Origin: Candidatus Zhuqueibacterota bacterium
GTDB lineage: Bacteria > Zhuqueibacterota > Zhuqueibacteria > Zhuqueibacterales > Zhuqueibacteraceae
Assembly (NCBI GenBank): GCA_022616415.1
Contig: JAKEEU010000343.1
Location: forward strand, 60,103 to 124,102
DNA length: 64,000 nucleotides
Direction of reading: 5' to 3'
This document shows, one piece after another, positions 25,235-33,931 of the stretch. The translations under genes and the position numbers were made by a program. The stretch's first letter is position 1, and each line of letters begins with the position of its first letter. The notes below the pieces were generated by a model. It worked only from the letters and a program-made list of their open reading frames with translations, ran no database searches and had not been told where the DNA came from.

Positions 25235-25648
25235 GTGATTTCTTCCTCTCTCAAAAGAAAATTTTGTCTTGCCGCCTTTGTGTTTTTTATCAACTGCAAA
25301 TCGGAAGAGCCGCAACTGATCGTGGCCGTATATCCGGAGGTTGCTCAACGCGCCGTCACATACAAGGTTGAGGCGACGTTGGCGAACAAAGTCGAGATTA
25401 CGTTCATAGATGCCGAAGGTGGCGTCGCACAACACGTGCTGGCCAGGACAGTACTGGCCGATACGTCGTCGTGGGCGCACGCGATCAGCGCTGACTCCGG
25501 ATCGACCGTGAGCTTGAAAGCGCTCATCGCCGAGGGTGAAAGCAATAGCCAAATCGTCGCCCGCATCGATGTTGCCGGAATGAAATTCAGATCGGGTTCG
25601 GCGCAGGGACGGGCCGGTGTGGTGAACCTCAGCGGGAAGCTGCCGTGA
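25235..25648 (+). CDS. Putative exported protein, function unknown
   Basis: A 137-residue protein starting at GTG 25235 with AAAGGGAA upstream. The N-terminus (SLKRKFCLAAFVFFINCKSEE) is a signal-peptide-like segment ending at a cysteine, so it may be a lipoprotein although the lipobox is poor (FINC). The rest is beta-rich with a fibronectin-like flavour (TYKVEATLANKVEITFIDAEGG, SWAHAISADSGSTVSLKALI). No family recognised. It lies 52 bp upstream of the prolyl oligopeptidase gene. Confidence 0.6.
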   Translation: MISSSLKRKFCLAAFVFFINCKSEEPQLIVAVYPEVAQRAVTYKVEATLANKVEITFIDAEGGVAQHVLARTVLADTSSWAHAISADSGSTVSLKALIAEGESNSQIVARIDVAGMKFRSGSAQGRAGVVNLSGKLP

Positions 25649-25700
25649 GTTCATTTTTAATTCACTAAAATTTCAAAATTGTAAGTAAGGAGGAATCGAA

Positions 25701-27857
25701 ATGAAAAAGATCAAAACAAGTTTGCCTCCCGGAATCTTGGTCTTCTTGATCGTCGTCGGACTCACCGCCGGCGCCGCCAACGCGCAAGCGCTGCAATATC
25801 CCAAAACCGCCAAGGTCGATCACACCGACACCTATTTCGGCGTTACGGTTCCTGATCCTTATCGCTGGCTGGAAGACGACAACTCGCCGGAAACCGCCAA
25901 GTGGGTGGAAGAGCAAAACAAAGTCGCCTTCGCTTATCTTGAAAAAATTCCCTATCGCGAGGGCATCAAAGCGCGCCTGGAGAAGCTTTACAATTATCCC
26001 AAATATTCGGCGCCTTTTCGGAAAAACGAATATTTCTTCTTCTTTAAAAATGACGGGCTGCAAAATCAGAGCGTCCTCTACGTGCAAAAGGGATTGGAGG
26101 GCAAGCCGGAAGTTTTGCTCGACCCCAACACCTTTTCCGCCGATGGCACGACGCGGCTCGGCGCTTTTGCGCTTTCCAAAGACGGCAAATACGCGGCGTT
26201 TGGCATCTCCCTAAGCGGCTCGGATTGGCAGGAGTATTGCGTGATGGAGATGGCCACCAGAAAGACGCAGTCCGACACGTTAAAATGGATCAAAGTATCC
26301 GGCATTTCATGGCAGGGCGACGGTTTTTATTACAGCCGCTATGCCGCACCGGAGAAGGGCAAGGAGCTTTCCTCAAAAAACGAAGATCACAAAGTTTATT
26401 TTCACCGCGCTGGCACGCCGCAGTCGGCTGACGAGCTGGTTTACGAAGATCCGGCGCATCCGCAACGATTTCACTTCCTCGGCACCACCGAAGATGAGCG
26501 ATTTGCCATTCTCACCATCTCGGAGCGCGGCAAAGGCAAGAAAGGCAACGCTCTCTACTTCCGTGATGCTGCCAAAGTCGAAAAGAATTTCACCGCGATC
26601 ATCGACAGCATCGGCGACGACAATTTCAACATCATCGACAACGTCGGCGACAAATTTCTCATTCGCACCGACAGAAACGCGCCAAACGGCAAAGCCGTTT
26701 TGTATGATCCGAAGAACCCGGACGAGAAAAATTGGAAAGAAATTCTGCCCGAAAAACCAGAGCCGCTGCGAGGCGTGGGAACGGCGGGAGGAAAACTCTT
26801 TGCCACGTATTTGAAAGACGTCACCACGCGGGCTTATGTCTACAGCCTGGACGGCAAGTTGGAGAATGAGGTGAAGTTTCCCGATCTGGGCTCCGCCGGC
26901 GGCTTCGGCGGCGAGAAAGACGACAAGTTTGTGTTCTACACCTTCACTTCGTTCAACTACCCGCCGGCGATTTTTCGGTACGACATTGCGATACAGAAAA
27001 GCTCATTGTTCCGTACGCCGGAGATTCCGGATTTCAAACCGGCAGATTACGTAACCGAGCAGATTTTCTACCAGAGCAAAGACGGCACGCGCGTTCCGAT
27101 GTTCATCGTGTACAAGAAAGGCCTCAAACGTGACGGCAAAAATCCGGCTTTGCTTTACGGTTACGGCGGCTTCAATATCACGACTTCGCCGTCCTTCAGT
27201 TCGCTGCGGCTGGCGCTTTTGGAACAAGGATTCGTTTATGCCTCAGCCAACATTCGCGGCGGCGGCGAGTATGGCGAAAAGTGGCACGAAGGCGGCATGA
27301 AGCTCAACAAGCAAAACGTGTTTGATGATTTCATTGCCGCGGCAGAGTGGCTGATCACCAACAAGTACACGTCGCCGGAAAAGCTGGCAATTCAGGGCGG
27401 CTCAAACGGCGGCTTGCTGGTGGGCGCCGTCATGAATCAGCGGCCGGAGCTGTTCAAAGTGGCGCTGCCGGCGGTGGGTGTGATGGATATGCTGCGATTC
27501 CACAAATTCACCATCGGCTGGAACTGGATCGCGGATTACGGCTCGAGCGACAACGAGGCGGAATTTAAAGCGCTCCATGCTTACTCGCCGCTGCACAACC
27601 TCAAAGAGGCCAAGTATCCCGCGACTTTGATCACCACGGCGGATCACGACGATCGCGTGGTGCCGGCGCATTCATTTAAATATGCCGCTGCGATACAAGA
27701 AAAACATCGCGGCGAAAATCCGGTGCTCATTCGCATCGAAACCAAATCCGGCCACGGCGCCAGCAGCACCACCAAGGCCATTGAGACGACGGCGGACATT
27801 TATGCTTTTATGTTTTACAACCTGGGGGTGACACCGAGCTACGAGGGCACGAATTAA
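25701..27857 (+). CDS. Exported prolyl oligopeptidase (S9A family)
   Basis: A 718-residue serine peptidase that cleaves short peptides after proline. Residues 1-30 are a signal peptide ending AGAANAQA, so it is periplasmic or secreted. A seven-bladed propeller (about 85-430) caps the alpha/beta-hydrolase domain. The catalytic Ser is in GGSNGGLLVG (about 563-572), the Asp in DHDDRVVPAHSF (about 650) and the His in SGHGASSTTK (about 686). FKPADYVTEQIFYQSKDGTRVPMFIVYKKG is the conserved entry to the catalytic domain. Strong AGGAGG ribosome-binding site. Confidence 0.96.
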   Translation: MKKIKTSLPPGILVFLIVVGLTAGAANAQALQYPKTAKVDHTDTYFGVTVPDPYRWLEDDNSPETAKWVEEQNKVAFAYLEKIPYREGIKARLEKLYNYPKYSAPFRKNEYFFFFKNDGLQNQSVLYVQKGLEGKPEVLLDPNTFSADGTTRLGAFALSKDGKYAAFGISLSGSDWQEYCVMEMATRKTQSDTLKWIKVSGISWQGDGFYYSRYAAPEKGKELSSKNEDHKVYFHRAGTPQSADELVYEDPAHPQRFHFLGTTEDERFAILTISERGKGKKGNALYFRDAAKVEKNFTAIIDSIGDDNFNIIDNVGDKFLIRTDRNAPNGKAVLYDPKNPDEKNWKEILPEKPEPLRGVGTAGGKLFATYLKDVTTRAYVYSLDGKLENEVKFPDLGSAGGFGGEKDDKFVFYTFTSFNYPPAIFRYDIAIQKSSLFRTPEIPDFKPADYVTEQIFYQSKDGTRVPMFIVYKKGLKRDGKNPALLYGYGGFNITTSPSFSSLRLALLEQGFVYASANIRGGGEYGEKWHEGGMKLNKQNVFDDFIAAAEWLITNKYTSPEKLAIQGGSNGGLLVGAVMNQRPELFKVALPAVGVMDMLRFHKFTIGWNWIADYGSSDNEAEFKALHAYSPLHNLKEAKYPATLITTADHDDRVVPAHSFKYAAAIQEKHRGENPVLIRIETKSGHGASSTTKAIETTADIYAFMFYNLGVTPSYEGTN

Positions 27858-27894
27858 GCCGTTACGAGTAAGATCGTTGCAACAAAAAAATATT

Positions 27895-27958
27895 CCCCAC
27901 TGATTGAAGAACCCCACTGATAAAACGCTTCATCCGTGGGATTCTTCAATCAGTGGGG
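27895..27958 (-). repeat. 62-bp hairpin repeat, copy 1, likely acting as a terminator
   Basis: CCCCACTGATTGAAGAA (27895-27911) pairs perfectly with TTCTTCAATCAGTGGGG (27942-27958), and the stem continues with CCCAC/GTGGG after one mismatch. On the minus strand it runs into ATATTTTTTTG, a terminator-like tail for the RHH gene. A diverged copy is at 48802-48861. Confidence 0.8.
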
Positions 27959-28059
27959 GTAGGCTCGTTCAATCCCTACCATCGTGGGACAGATTGGAGG
28001 GGATAAGCTTCTAAAAATTTTAAAATGAGTGTGGAGGGAGGTACAAATTTAGTCCAAAT

Positions 28060-28254
28060 TTACTTTTGAGAAAATCTCCTTTCTGCAGCCATTTTAAGAA
28101 AGGCTGTTTGCTCCTCTGAAGTCATAATACAAAAGGCTTCTAGGATTTCCCTTATAAGTTTGCTTCTGTCCATTTGCCATTTTTTGGCCAGGTTGTCCAG
28201 GATTTCAACCGTGGCCTTGGGCATTCGAGCTTGGACTTTTATGTCGTTTTTCAT
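28060..28254 (-). CDS. Ribbon-helix-helix (CopG/Arc-type) DNA-binding protein
   Basis: A 64-residue RHH protein: beta strand IKVQARMPKATVEILDNLA, then helix A and the turn WQMDRSKLIREILEAF, matching the CopG/MetJ/Arc pattern. RHH dimers bind short repeated operators and often repress their own gene. CAAATGTAATG repeats directly upstream (28269-28329) are good candidate operators. No toxin partner is adjacent, so it is either a free-standing regulator or an orphan antitoxin. Confidence 0.8.
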   Translation of the reverse strand: MKNDIKVQARMPKATVEILDNLAKKWQMDRSKLIREILEAFCIMTSEEQTAFLKMAAERRFSQK

Positions 28255-28268
28255 TTTTTAAAGTGTTA

Positions 28269-28329
28269 CAAATGTAATGTCGAATTTTTCAAAATGCAAG
28301 TTAAATATCTGCGTAATGCAAATGTAATG
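28269..28329. promoter_or_regulatory. Repeated CAAATGTAATG sites upstream of the RHH gene
   Basis: CAAATGTAATG occurs at 28269-28279 and 28319-28329, exactly 50 bp apart. The first lies in the palindrome TTACAAATGTAA, 12-25 bp before the RHH start codon. The spacing and position fit an autoregulatory operator. Confidence 0.55.
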
Positions 28330-28433
28330 AGAATGACTGAAGAATGCTCACGTGTTGATTTTTGATCGGTTGAAAGGGTTGCGGTTCATCTACGTTACCC
28401 TGAAAACACTATCACAAACGCGAAGATTTTTAC

Positions 28434-28496
28434 ACCACAAAGATACAAAGCTCACAAAGAAAAAAAAATTAAACTTTCTTTGTGCCCTTTGTGGTT
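28434..28496. repeat. Inverted ACAAAG-unit repeat
   Basis: ACCACAAAG-ATACAAAG-CTCACAAAG on the left and CTTTCTTTGTG-CCCTTTGTGGTT on the right form a hairpin around an A-rich centre. It is a representative of the ACCACAAAG/CTTTGTGGT interspersed repeats known from many environmental genomes, and lies just upstream of the HAD gene. Confidence 0.75.
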
Positions 28497-28530
28497 ATGT
28501 TTGGTTGCGGCTAAAGCCGCGCTAGGAATT

Positions 28531-29172
28531 ATGGTTTATCCAGATCTCGACCGAAAAAGATTAAAAGCGCTGCTGTTCGATCTCGACGGCACGCTGCTCG
28601 ACTCTTTCTCAGCCCATTTGGAAGCGTATCGTCTCATGTTCGCGCGCTTTGGAATTGAGATTACCAAAGAGCGCTTCCTGGCTTCGTATTCTCCCAATTG
28701 GTATGAGACGTATCAGGCCATGGGCCTGCCCAAAGAAGCTTGGGAAACCGCGAATTTGTATTGGCTGGAGGCCGCGGCACAACAAACGCCCGGCCTCTTT
28801 CCAGGCGTCGAGCGAACTTTGACGCAGCTTTCCAACGTCTATAAACTCGGCTTGGTTACGTCGGGATCGAAGAGCCGCGTTTTGCGGGATCTCGAGCGCA
28901 CTGGCATCAAAACGATCTTCGAAACAATAATTACCGGCAATGACGTGCAGCAGCCCAAACCGGCTGCGGAAGGACTGGATCTGGCTTTGGCGAGACTCAA
29001 GGTACAGCCGCACGAGGCCGTCTATATCGGCGATGCGCAAGCCGATTATGAAATGGCCCACGCGGCCAAGGTTCAATTTGTCGGCGTGCGCAGCGCGTTT
29101 GCCAGCTTGAAAGCGATTGACTCTTGCATTCAGGTACGAACGATTGCGGAAATCGTCACGCTCCTGGCGTAA
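28531..29172 (+). CDS. HAD-superfamily hydrolase, beta-phosphoglucomutase/phosphoglycolate phosphatase type
   Basis: A 213-residue HAD subfamily IA phosphatase from the ATG at 28531, which has AGGA just upstream; the in-frame start at 28480 lies in a repeat. Motif I is FDLDGTLLDS (Asp17 nucleophile, Asp19 acid/base), motif II VTSGSK (about residue 108), motif III QPKPAAEGLDLAL and motif IV YIGDAQADYEMAHAA. The helical cap follows motif I (about 25-85). Substrate is probably a small sugar phosphate or phosphoglycolate. Confidence 0.92.
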   Translation: MVYPDLDRKRLKALLFDLDGTLLDSFSAHLEAYRLMFARFGIEITKERFLASYSPNWYETYQAMGLPKEAWETANLYWLEAAAQQTPGLFPGVERTLTQLSNVYKLGLVTSGSKSRVLRDLERTGIKTIFETIITGNDVQQPKPAAEGLDLALARLKVQPHEAVYIGDAQADYEMAHAAKVQFVGVRSAFASLKAIDSCIQVRTIAEIVTLLA

Positions 29173-29342
29173 GAATCAACAAACGGAGTTTATGCACAAA
29201 CTTCCTGGCTTCTTGAAATTTGTTTTGTAACAAACTTGCAATTTGCCGCGGGCCTTTGCAATTTGCCAAATTTCTTTCATTGATTTTCAAGCAAGATTTT
29301 GTTAGATTGACAAGTTGCAATTTTTGGAAAGGCTTTTTATCA

Positions 29343-29438
29343 CCCCGATTTTGCATTGTAAAGTCAAAACCACTACCCGATAGCTTCTAGCAATCAAAGG
29401 AAAATCGGGGTTTGACTTTTATATCTGCAAAATTAAGG
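29343..29438. repeat. CCGATTTTGCATTG / GTTTGACTTTTATAT module, copy B
   Basis: CCCCGATTTT (29343-29352) and AAAATCGGGG (29401-29410) form an inverted repeat, and the right part continues as GTTTGACTTTTATAT-CTGCAAAATTAAGG. Its two halves are themselves roughly inverted (GTCAAAACC versus GGTTTGAC). See copy A at 15877-15982. It ends 16 bp before the start codon of the GH2-like gene. Confidence 0.55.
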
Positions 29439-29454
29439 TATCTAAGGAGGCATC

Positions 29455-32145
29455 GTGGTAGAAATCAAGCGTCGGCTCAGCCTCGCTGGCTGGCTTTTCT
29501 TAATCAACTTTGGCGTACCGGCATATCCAGCGATGGTTGGCTCGCCTTTTCAGCAAAGTCCTGCCCAAGAACAAAAGATCGCGGCTTTCTTCAAAACGGC
29601 GCCGAGCCTTTGGCAGGACTTTCAGCAAGAAATGCCCATGCGGCAGAGGCTGGCGTTGCACGACCGATGGCGCGTCTCCTGCCAGGAACCCAGGCTTGCC
29701 GGCGAAATCGAGCTGCCGGCAGCCTTTTCATTCGAAGGACAAGTTGTCTTGCAGCGCTCGTTTCGGCTCGATTCCACTTTCATCAATCGGCCGCTGCGCC
29801 TGGTCATTCAAGGCGCAAATTATGAAACCAAAGTTGAAATCAATGAAGATTTTGTCGGCAGCCACGAAGGCGGGTACATCCCGTTTGCAATCGAGCTGCG
29901 GCCGGAACGCTTATTCTTTGACAAAGAAAACCTCATCACATTGACCGTCAGCAATCAGCTTTCGCCGTTACAAACCTTGCCCGCCAGACAACGGCCTTAT
30001 GGCTGGTTGAACGAAGGCGGCGTATTGCGGGAAATTTACCTCGAAACTCTTCCGGAAATTTCCATTGAAAACACCAAAATCAAATACAATTTCGATCAGC
30101 CGGCAGTTGCGCTCAATTTGAGCGCGGAAGTGCGCTTGCAGAAAAAAATGGCGGCAGAGGAAACCGCGGCTTTCGCCGCTGTTCTTGAAATTTGGGAAAT
30201 CGATCGCGCTCGCAAGCTGGCTGCCAGCGCCCTCACGCCGCTGGCGGAAAGCGACAAGTTACGGCAAACGCTGGCGCTAAGCTGCCAACTCAATCAGCCC
30301 GCGCTATGGTCGCCGGCATTGCCGAATTTATATGCCATGCGTTTGGCACTTCTGCGGCAGAACGAAGTGGTCGATGAATGCTGGCAGAACCTCGGCTTTC
30401 GCAAGATCGAAATCGCCGATCAACGATTTTGGCTCAACGGCGAGCCTTTCGTCGTGCACGGCGTCAACTTCATCGAGAACTACGGCAACAATTCCGCCTT
30501 ATTGGATACGGCGCAAGCGATGAAATTGTTGATGACGGCAAAAGAGCTCGGCGCGAACGCTATCCGCGTGGTCGGCCATCTCCCCCATCCGTTTCTGCCG
30601 GCGCTGTGCGACCGGCTCGGCATTTTCCTGCTCGAAGAATTGCCCATCTATTATTTTACCGAAGCCCACTTCCGGCAGCCGCAATTTGCCGAGCTGGCCC
30701 TGCTGCAAGCACGGGAAATGATTCTGCGCGACCGCAATCACCCGAGCGTGTTGAGCTGGGGAGTGAGCGTCAATAGCACATTATTTTCGCCAGACGTCAA
30801 AACCATCTTCAGCAACCTTTGCAGAGAAATACGGCAGCTTGACAACCGCCCCCTCTATGCCGTGACGCCTCTGGCTTGGCTCTCGGACTGGATACCGCAA
30901 GTTGATTTGCTTTTACCGGATTTGTTTGAACAGGAAGGAATCCCGACGTTTGCCGGCGCGGCAGCGAGCAGCCTCAAGCCGCTCATGCCCATCATTGGTT
31001 TTTGGCGGCGCGATGAGCGCGTTTCTCCGGAGCCGTTTGCCAAGGCAGCCGGGCCAAGCGGTGACGCCGAGCAACGACAAGCCGAAAAATTGGACGACCT
31101 GCTGGAAAAACTCGAAGAGATGCCAAAATTTTCCGGCTACTTCCTGCAAGCTCTGGCCGATTGGCCGGCCTCCATGCCCGCGCTCATGATCGGTCCAAAC
31201 CTGGAGCACGTTTCACCCAATCAGACTGGCGCCAGCGTGAATAAAAGCGGCGAGTTTCGCGTGCGGCCGATCTTCGATCATCCCGCCGGAATGATTGGGC
31301 AGGATGGACGGCGTCGTATGGCGTTCCAAGTGGCGCAAGCTTTCAACCGCAACGACCGCCGCCCGATGTTGAGTGCCAAAAAGCTGGCGCCGGTTCATCC
31401 ACAGGCCTACCCGATTGTCGGCATCGGCGTCATCTTGATCACACTTTTCTATTTGAACCGCGATCGCCGGCTGCGCGCCAATCTGCAGCGCATCTTCGTG
31501 CATCCGCACGGTTTCTACGTCGATGTTTATGAGAATCGCAAAGTTCCACCCTTTCTCAGCACGTTGCTCGGATTGATGGAAAGCTGCATCGTGGCGAGCC
31601 TGCTTTCCGGATTTTGTTACGCCTATCGCGAGAGCATGATTTTTGACCAGTTTTTGAATCTGCTCATCGTCGATCCTGTTTGGAAAGCGCGGGTGATTTG
31701 GCTCATCTGGCATCCGGCGTGGTTTATCGCCATTGGGACGGCAAGTTTGTTTGCACTCGGCGCAGTAGCCGCGGTGTTCTTGCGCATACTCGGCTTCTTT
31801 CTCGGCCGGGGTCTGCCGACGGTGCAATATTACACGTTTGTTTTTTGGACGCCGGCCAACTTACTACTATTGGGAATTGTCGCCCCGTTCTTTTATCGTC
31901 TGCTGCTGTATTCGGATTTTGCCGCGCCGCTGATGTTTTTGGTCGTCATCACGTTTCTTTGGCTCGCCGGCCGTTATTTCCGCGGCATCCGCGTGATCTA
32001 CACCATGAGCATTCTGCGCACGGCGATTATTTTTGGCATCATCGCCGGCGGCCTGATCGTTTCGCTCGTTCTTTATTACCAACGCAACGAGGCGATTTTT
32101 GAGTACGTGAAATATTATTGGCAGATGCTGAATGTGGGGGGATGA
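29455..32145 (+). CDS. GH2-like protein fused to a polytopic membrane domain; probable pseudoenzyme
   Basis: An 896-residue protein from GTG 29455 with AAGGAGG 4 bases upstream. A signal or anchor segment (about 8-25) precedes a sugar-binding jelly roll (70-200), an Ig-like domain (200-330) and a TIM barrel (about 340-520) clearly of the beta-galactosidase/GH2 type (LNGEPFVVHGVNFIENYGN; RDRNHPSVLSWGVSVNS). The last motif should read ..WSLGNE with the acid/base Glu; here Ser-Val-Asn-Ser replaces it and no nucleophile Glu is evident. About six transmembrane helices (645-885) follow. It likely binds rather than cleaves glycans at the envelope (inference). Confidence 0.8.
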   Translation: MVEIKRRLSLAGWLFLINFGVPAYPAMVGSPFQQSPAQEQKIAAFFKTAPSLWQDFQQEMPMRQRLALHDRWRVSCQEPRLAGEIELPAAFSFEGQVVLQRSFRLDSTFINRPLRLVIQGANYETKVEINEDFVGSHEGGYIPFAIELRPERLFFDKENLITLTVSNQLSPLQTLPARQRPYGWLNEGGVLREIYLETLPEISIENTKIKYNFDQPAVALNLSAEVRLQKKMAAEETAAFAAVLEIWEIDRARKLAASALTPLAESDKLRQTLALSCQLNQPALWSPALPNLYAMRLALLRQNEVVDECWQNLGFRKIEIADQRFWLNGEPFVVHGVNFIENYGNNSALLDTAQAMKLLMTAKELGANAIRVVGHLPHPFLPALCDRLGIFLLEELPIYYFTEAHFRQPQFAELALLQAREMILRDRNHPSVLSWGVSVNSTLFSPDVKTIFSNLCREIRQLDNRPLYAVTPLAWLSDWIPQVDLLLPDLFEQEGIPTFAGAAASSLKPLMPIIGFWRRDERVSPEPFAKAAGPSGDAEQRQAEKLDDLLEKLEEMPKFSGYFLQALADWPASMPALMIGPNLEHVSPNQTGASVNKSGEFRVRPIFDHPAGMIGQDGRRRMAFQVAQAFNRNDRRPMLSAKKLAPVHPQAYPIVGIGVILITLFYLNRDRRLRANLQRIFVHPHGFYVDVYENRKVPPFLSTLLGLMESCIVASLLSGFCYAYRESMIFDQFLNLLIVDPVWKARVIWLIWHPAWFIAIGTASLFALGAVAAVFLRILGFFLGRGLPTVQYYTFVFWTPANLLLLGIVAPFFYRLLLYSDFAAPLMFLVVITFLWLAGRYFRGIRVIYTMSILRTAIIFGIIAGGLIVSLVLYYQRNEAIFEYVKYYWQMLNVGG

Positions 32146-32157
32146 TGCTGGAAGGAA

Positions 32158-32283
32158 CGTTTGTAGTGGCGCCTTCAGGCGCAAATCGTTTAAAATGTAC
32201 GACTGTCTTGATTTTAAAAACTATCGTTTCATCCTCACACGCCAACGCCTAAAGGCTACGCCCGGAGGGCGCCACTACGAACG
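32158..32283. repeat. Paired 16-bp palindrome arms joining two convergent genes
   Basis: CGTTTGTAGTGGCGCC (32158-32173) and GGCGCCACTACGAACG (32268-32283) are an inverted repeat with one mismatch. Each arm is followed inward by its own hairpin (GCGCC-TTCA-GGCGC; GGGCG-CCACT side with GGCTACGCCC). One arm follows the stop of the GH2-like gene by 12 bp, the other that of the AgmX gene by 3 bp, each reading GTAGTGGCGCC in the sense of its gene. Confidence 0.75.
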
Positions 32284-32286
32284 TCT

Positions 32287-33315
32287 TTATCCCACCTTGA
32301 TAAACACTAGCGGGTACACGACTCTTACCCTGCCTTCGTCGACGGCGTCGTATCGCCAACGCCGAATCGCCGCCGTCAGCTCTTCTTGAAAAGCCGGGAG
32401 GGAAATTTGTGAGGAGAGAATGGTGACTTTGCCGACGGTGCCGTCTGATTTAATGATCACTTCCACTTCGATTTTGCCGCCGATGGTCGGGTGGTGGCGG
32501 AGGTGTTTTTCGTAAATGTATTGCAGCCGGCCAAGATTTTTTTGCAAAACCGTATAAAGCGAGGCCTCGGAGCGCGCGCCATAAGCTCCACCCGTACCGC
32601 CGGTGCCGCCAAAGCCGGTGAATTGCACGCGGCCGCCTTTTTGCAAAGCCACGCCCTCGCCGGCGTCGATATCCACGTCGAGCAGATCGTTGAGGCCTTG
32701 GCCGTTTCGGCTGGCCGCAAAAAGGGCGCCGTCTTGCACTTCGCCTTTGGGATTGTTACCCTTGCCAACCGTCAGCGAGCGATTCATTTTCAAATCCTGA
32801 ACCACGCCGTCTGCGGTTTGCATGTTCAGCGCCAGCGCATTCTCCGGGCTGCCGTTTTCAGCAACGCCGTCCAGCAAACCGAGCACGCCGATTTTATTGA
32901 CGTTGACCTCCTTCTCCGCGCGCTCCGCATTAATGGCGCTGTTCCGGCTCTCCGCCACGGTATTGCCCGGAATAATCTCTTCTCTTCGCATCGGCGCTTC
33001 ATCGTCATCAGAGTCTCCTCCCGGTACGGTCAACGCTCGTGATTTGCCGTTTCCCACCGGTGCCTCCGGTTCGTCTTCGACCGGCGGCGTTTCGTTTTCG
33101 TCGACAAAGCTGACCTCGCGAATTTCCAAAATTTCCGGCTGCCGAAACATCGAAGTGGTGAACCAGACGCCAAAGACCAAAACGTGAACCACCAACGAGC
33201 CGGTCATGGCCGTGCGAAAACGTCGCGAGGTTTGCCGCGCGGCTTGATCGAGAAAAGATCCTGATCGTCGCGCTTTCGCCGTTGAGGAGCGCTTTGTGGT
33301 TCGCGTTTTCGTCAT
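32287..33315 (-). CDS. AgmX/PglI-type TonB-like energy transducer (module 2)
   Basis: A 342-residue inner-membrane protein: basic N-terminus, one transmembrane helix (TGSLVVHVLVFGVWFTTSMF, about 38-57), a TonB-like acidic and proline-containing linker (VDENETPPVEDEPEAPVGNG), a low-complexity periplasmic region and the C-terminal AgmX/PglI domain (SLYTVLQKNLGRLQYIYEKH ... RRWRYDAVDEGRVRVVYPLVF). It should carry energy from the adjacent ExbB/ExbD motor to an outer-membrane partner. Last gene of the twelve-gene cluster, 6 bp after an exbD. Its C-terminal domain is closely similar to that of the protein at 35108. Confidence 0.88.
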   Translation of the reverse strand: MTKTRTTKRSSTAKARRSGSFLDQAARQTSRRFRTAMTGSLVVHVLVFGVWFTTSMFRQPEILEIREVSFVDENETPPVEDEPEAPVGNGKSRALTVPGGDSDDDEAPMRREEIIPGNTVAESRNSAINAERAEKEVNVNKIGVLGLLDGVAENGSPENALALNMQTADGVVQDLKMNRSLTVGKGNNPKGEVQDGALFAASRNGQGLNDLLDVDIDAGEGVALQKGGRVQFTGFGGTGGTGGAYGARSEASLYTVLQKNLGRLQYIYEKHLRHHPTIGGKIEVEVIIKSDGTVGKVTILSSQISLPAFQEELTAAIRRWRYDAVDEGRVRVVYPLVFIKVG

Positions 33316-33321
33316 GGTTAT

Positions 33322-33735
33322 TTATTGGCGTGGCCGTTGCACGGTGGCAATGGCGATTTTTTTAGCGCCGCTTTTCTTGGCGACGCCCAACAGCTCCAGA
33401 ACCTGGCGGTGCGAAGCCTGTTTGTCGGCGCGAATGAGAACGAGCCGGTCCGGGTGCTCGGCCACAATTGGCCGCAGCGATAATTCCAGTTTGGATAACG
33501 GCAGCGCCTGCGCGTTCAAAGCCGTTTCGCCGGAAGCCGTGAGCGTGATCGTGAGATTGTCTTGGGAATCGGCTTCAATCGTTGCCGCTTTGGGCAAATC
33601 GACCTGAAGGGAGCCGGGGGTGTCAAGGATGGGCGCGGTAACCATGAAAATGATTACCAACACGAGCGAAATATCCACCAAAGGCGCGAGCTGCATGTGG
33701 GTGATGATATTACCGGGAGAGTTGCTGGCCTGCAT
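33322..33735 (-). CDS. ExbD/TolR-family motor subunit (module 2, second)
   Basis: A 137-residue ExbD/TolR protein from the ATG at 33735, preceded by AAGGACGG; the longer frame upstream lies in a repeat. The single transmembrane helix carries the essential proton-binding Asp (MQLAPLVDISLVLVIIFMV). The periplasmic part has the usual TolR fold (LPLSKLELSLRPIVAEHPDRLVLIRADKQASHRQVLELL). It partners the MotA/TolQ protein at 34473. Confidence 0.9.
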   Translation of the reverse strand: MQASNSPGNIITHMQLAPLVDISLVLVIIFMVTAPILDTPGSLQVDLPKAATIEADSQDNLTITLTASGETALNAQALPLSKLELSLRPIVAEHPDRLVLIRADKQASHRQVLELLGVAKKSGAKKIAIATVQRPRQ

Positions 33736-33931
33736 AGGATTCCGTCCTTCCAAGCAACATGTCATGCTGGAAGCATCCTGTTCAAAATAAGCACTGTGCT
33801 TGATAATAAACAAGATCCCGCCACGCGGGATGACATGATAAGGATAAAACAGTCAAACTGATTTCAAAAATTTTTTTTCGTTGCGGTTCCCTTTTCGTTG
33901 CAAGCTGTCTTAACGTGCAAAAGTCAAGTGA

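Noticed and set aside
29156..29356. Minus-strand frame of 66 codons after the HAD gene.
   Set aside because: It has no ribosome-binding site and overlaps the HAD 3' end and the repeat module.
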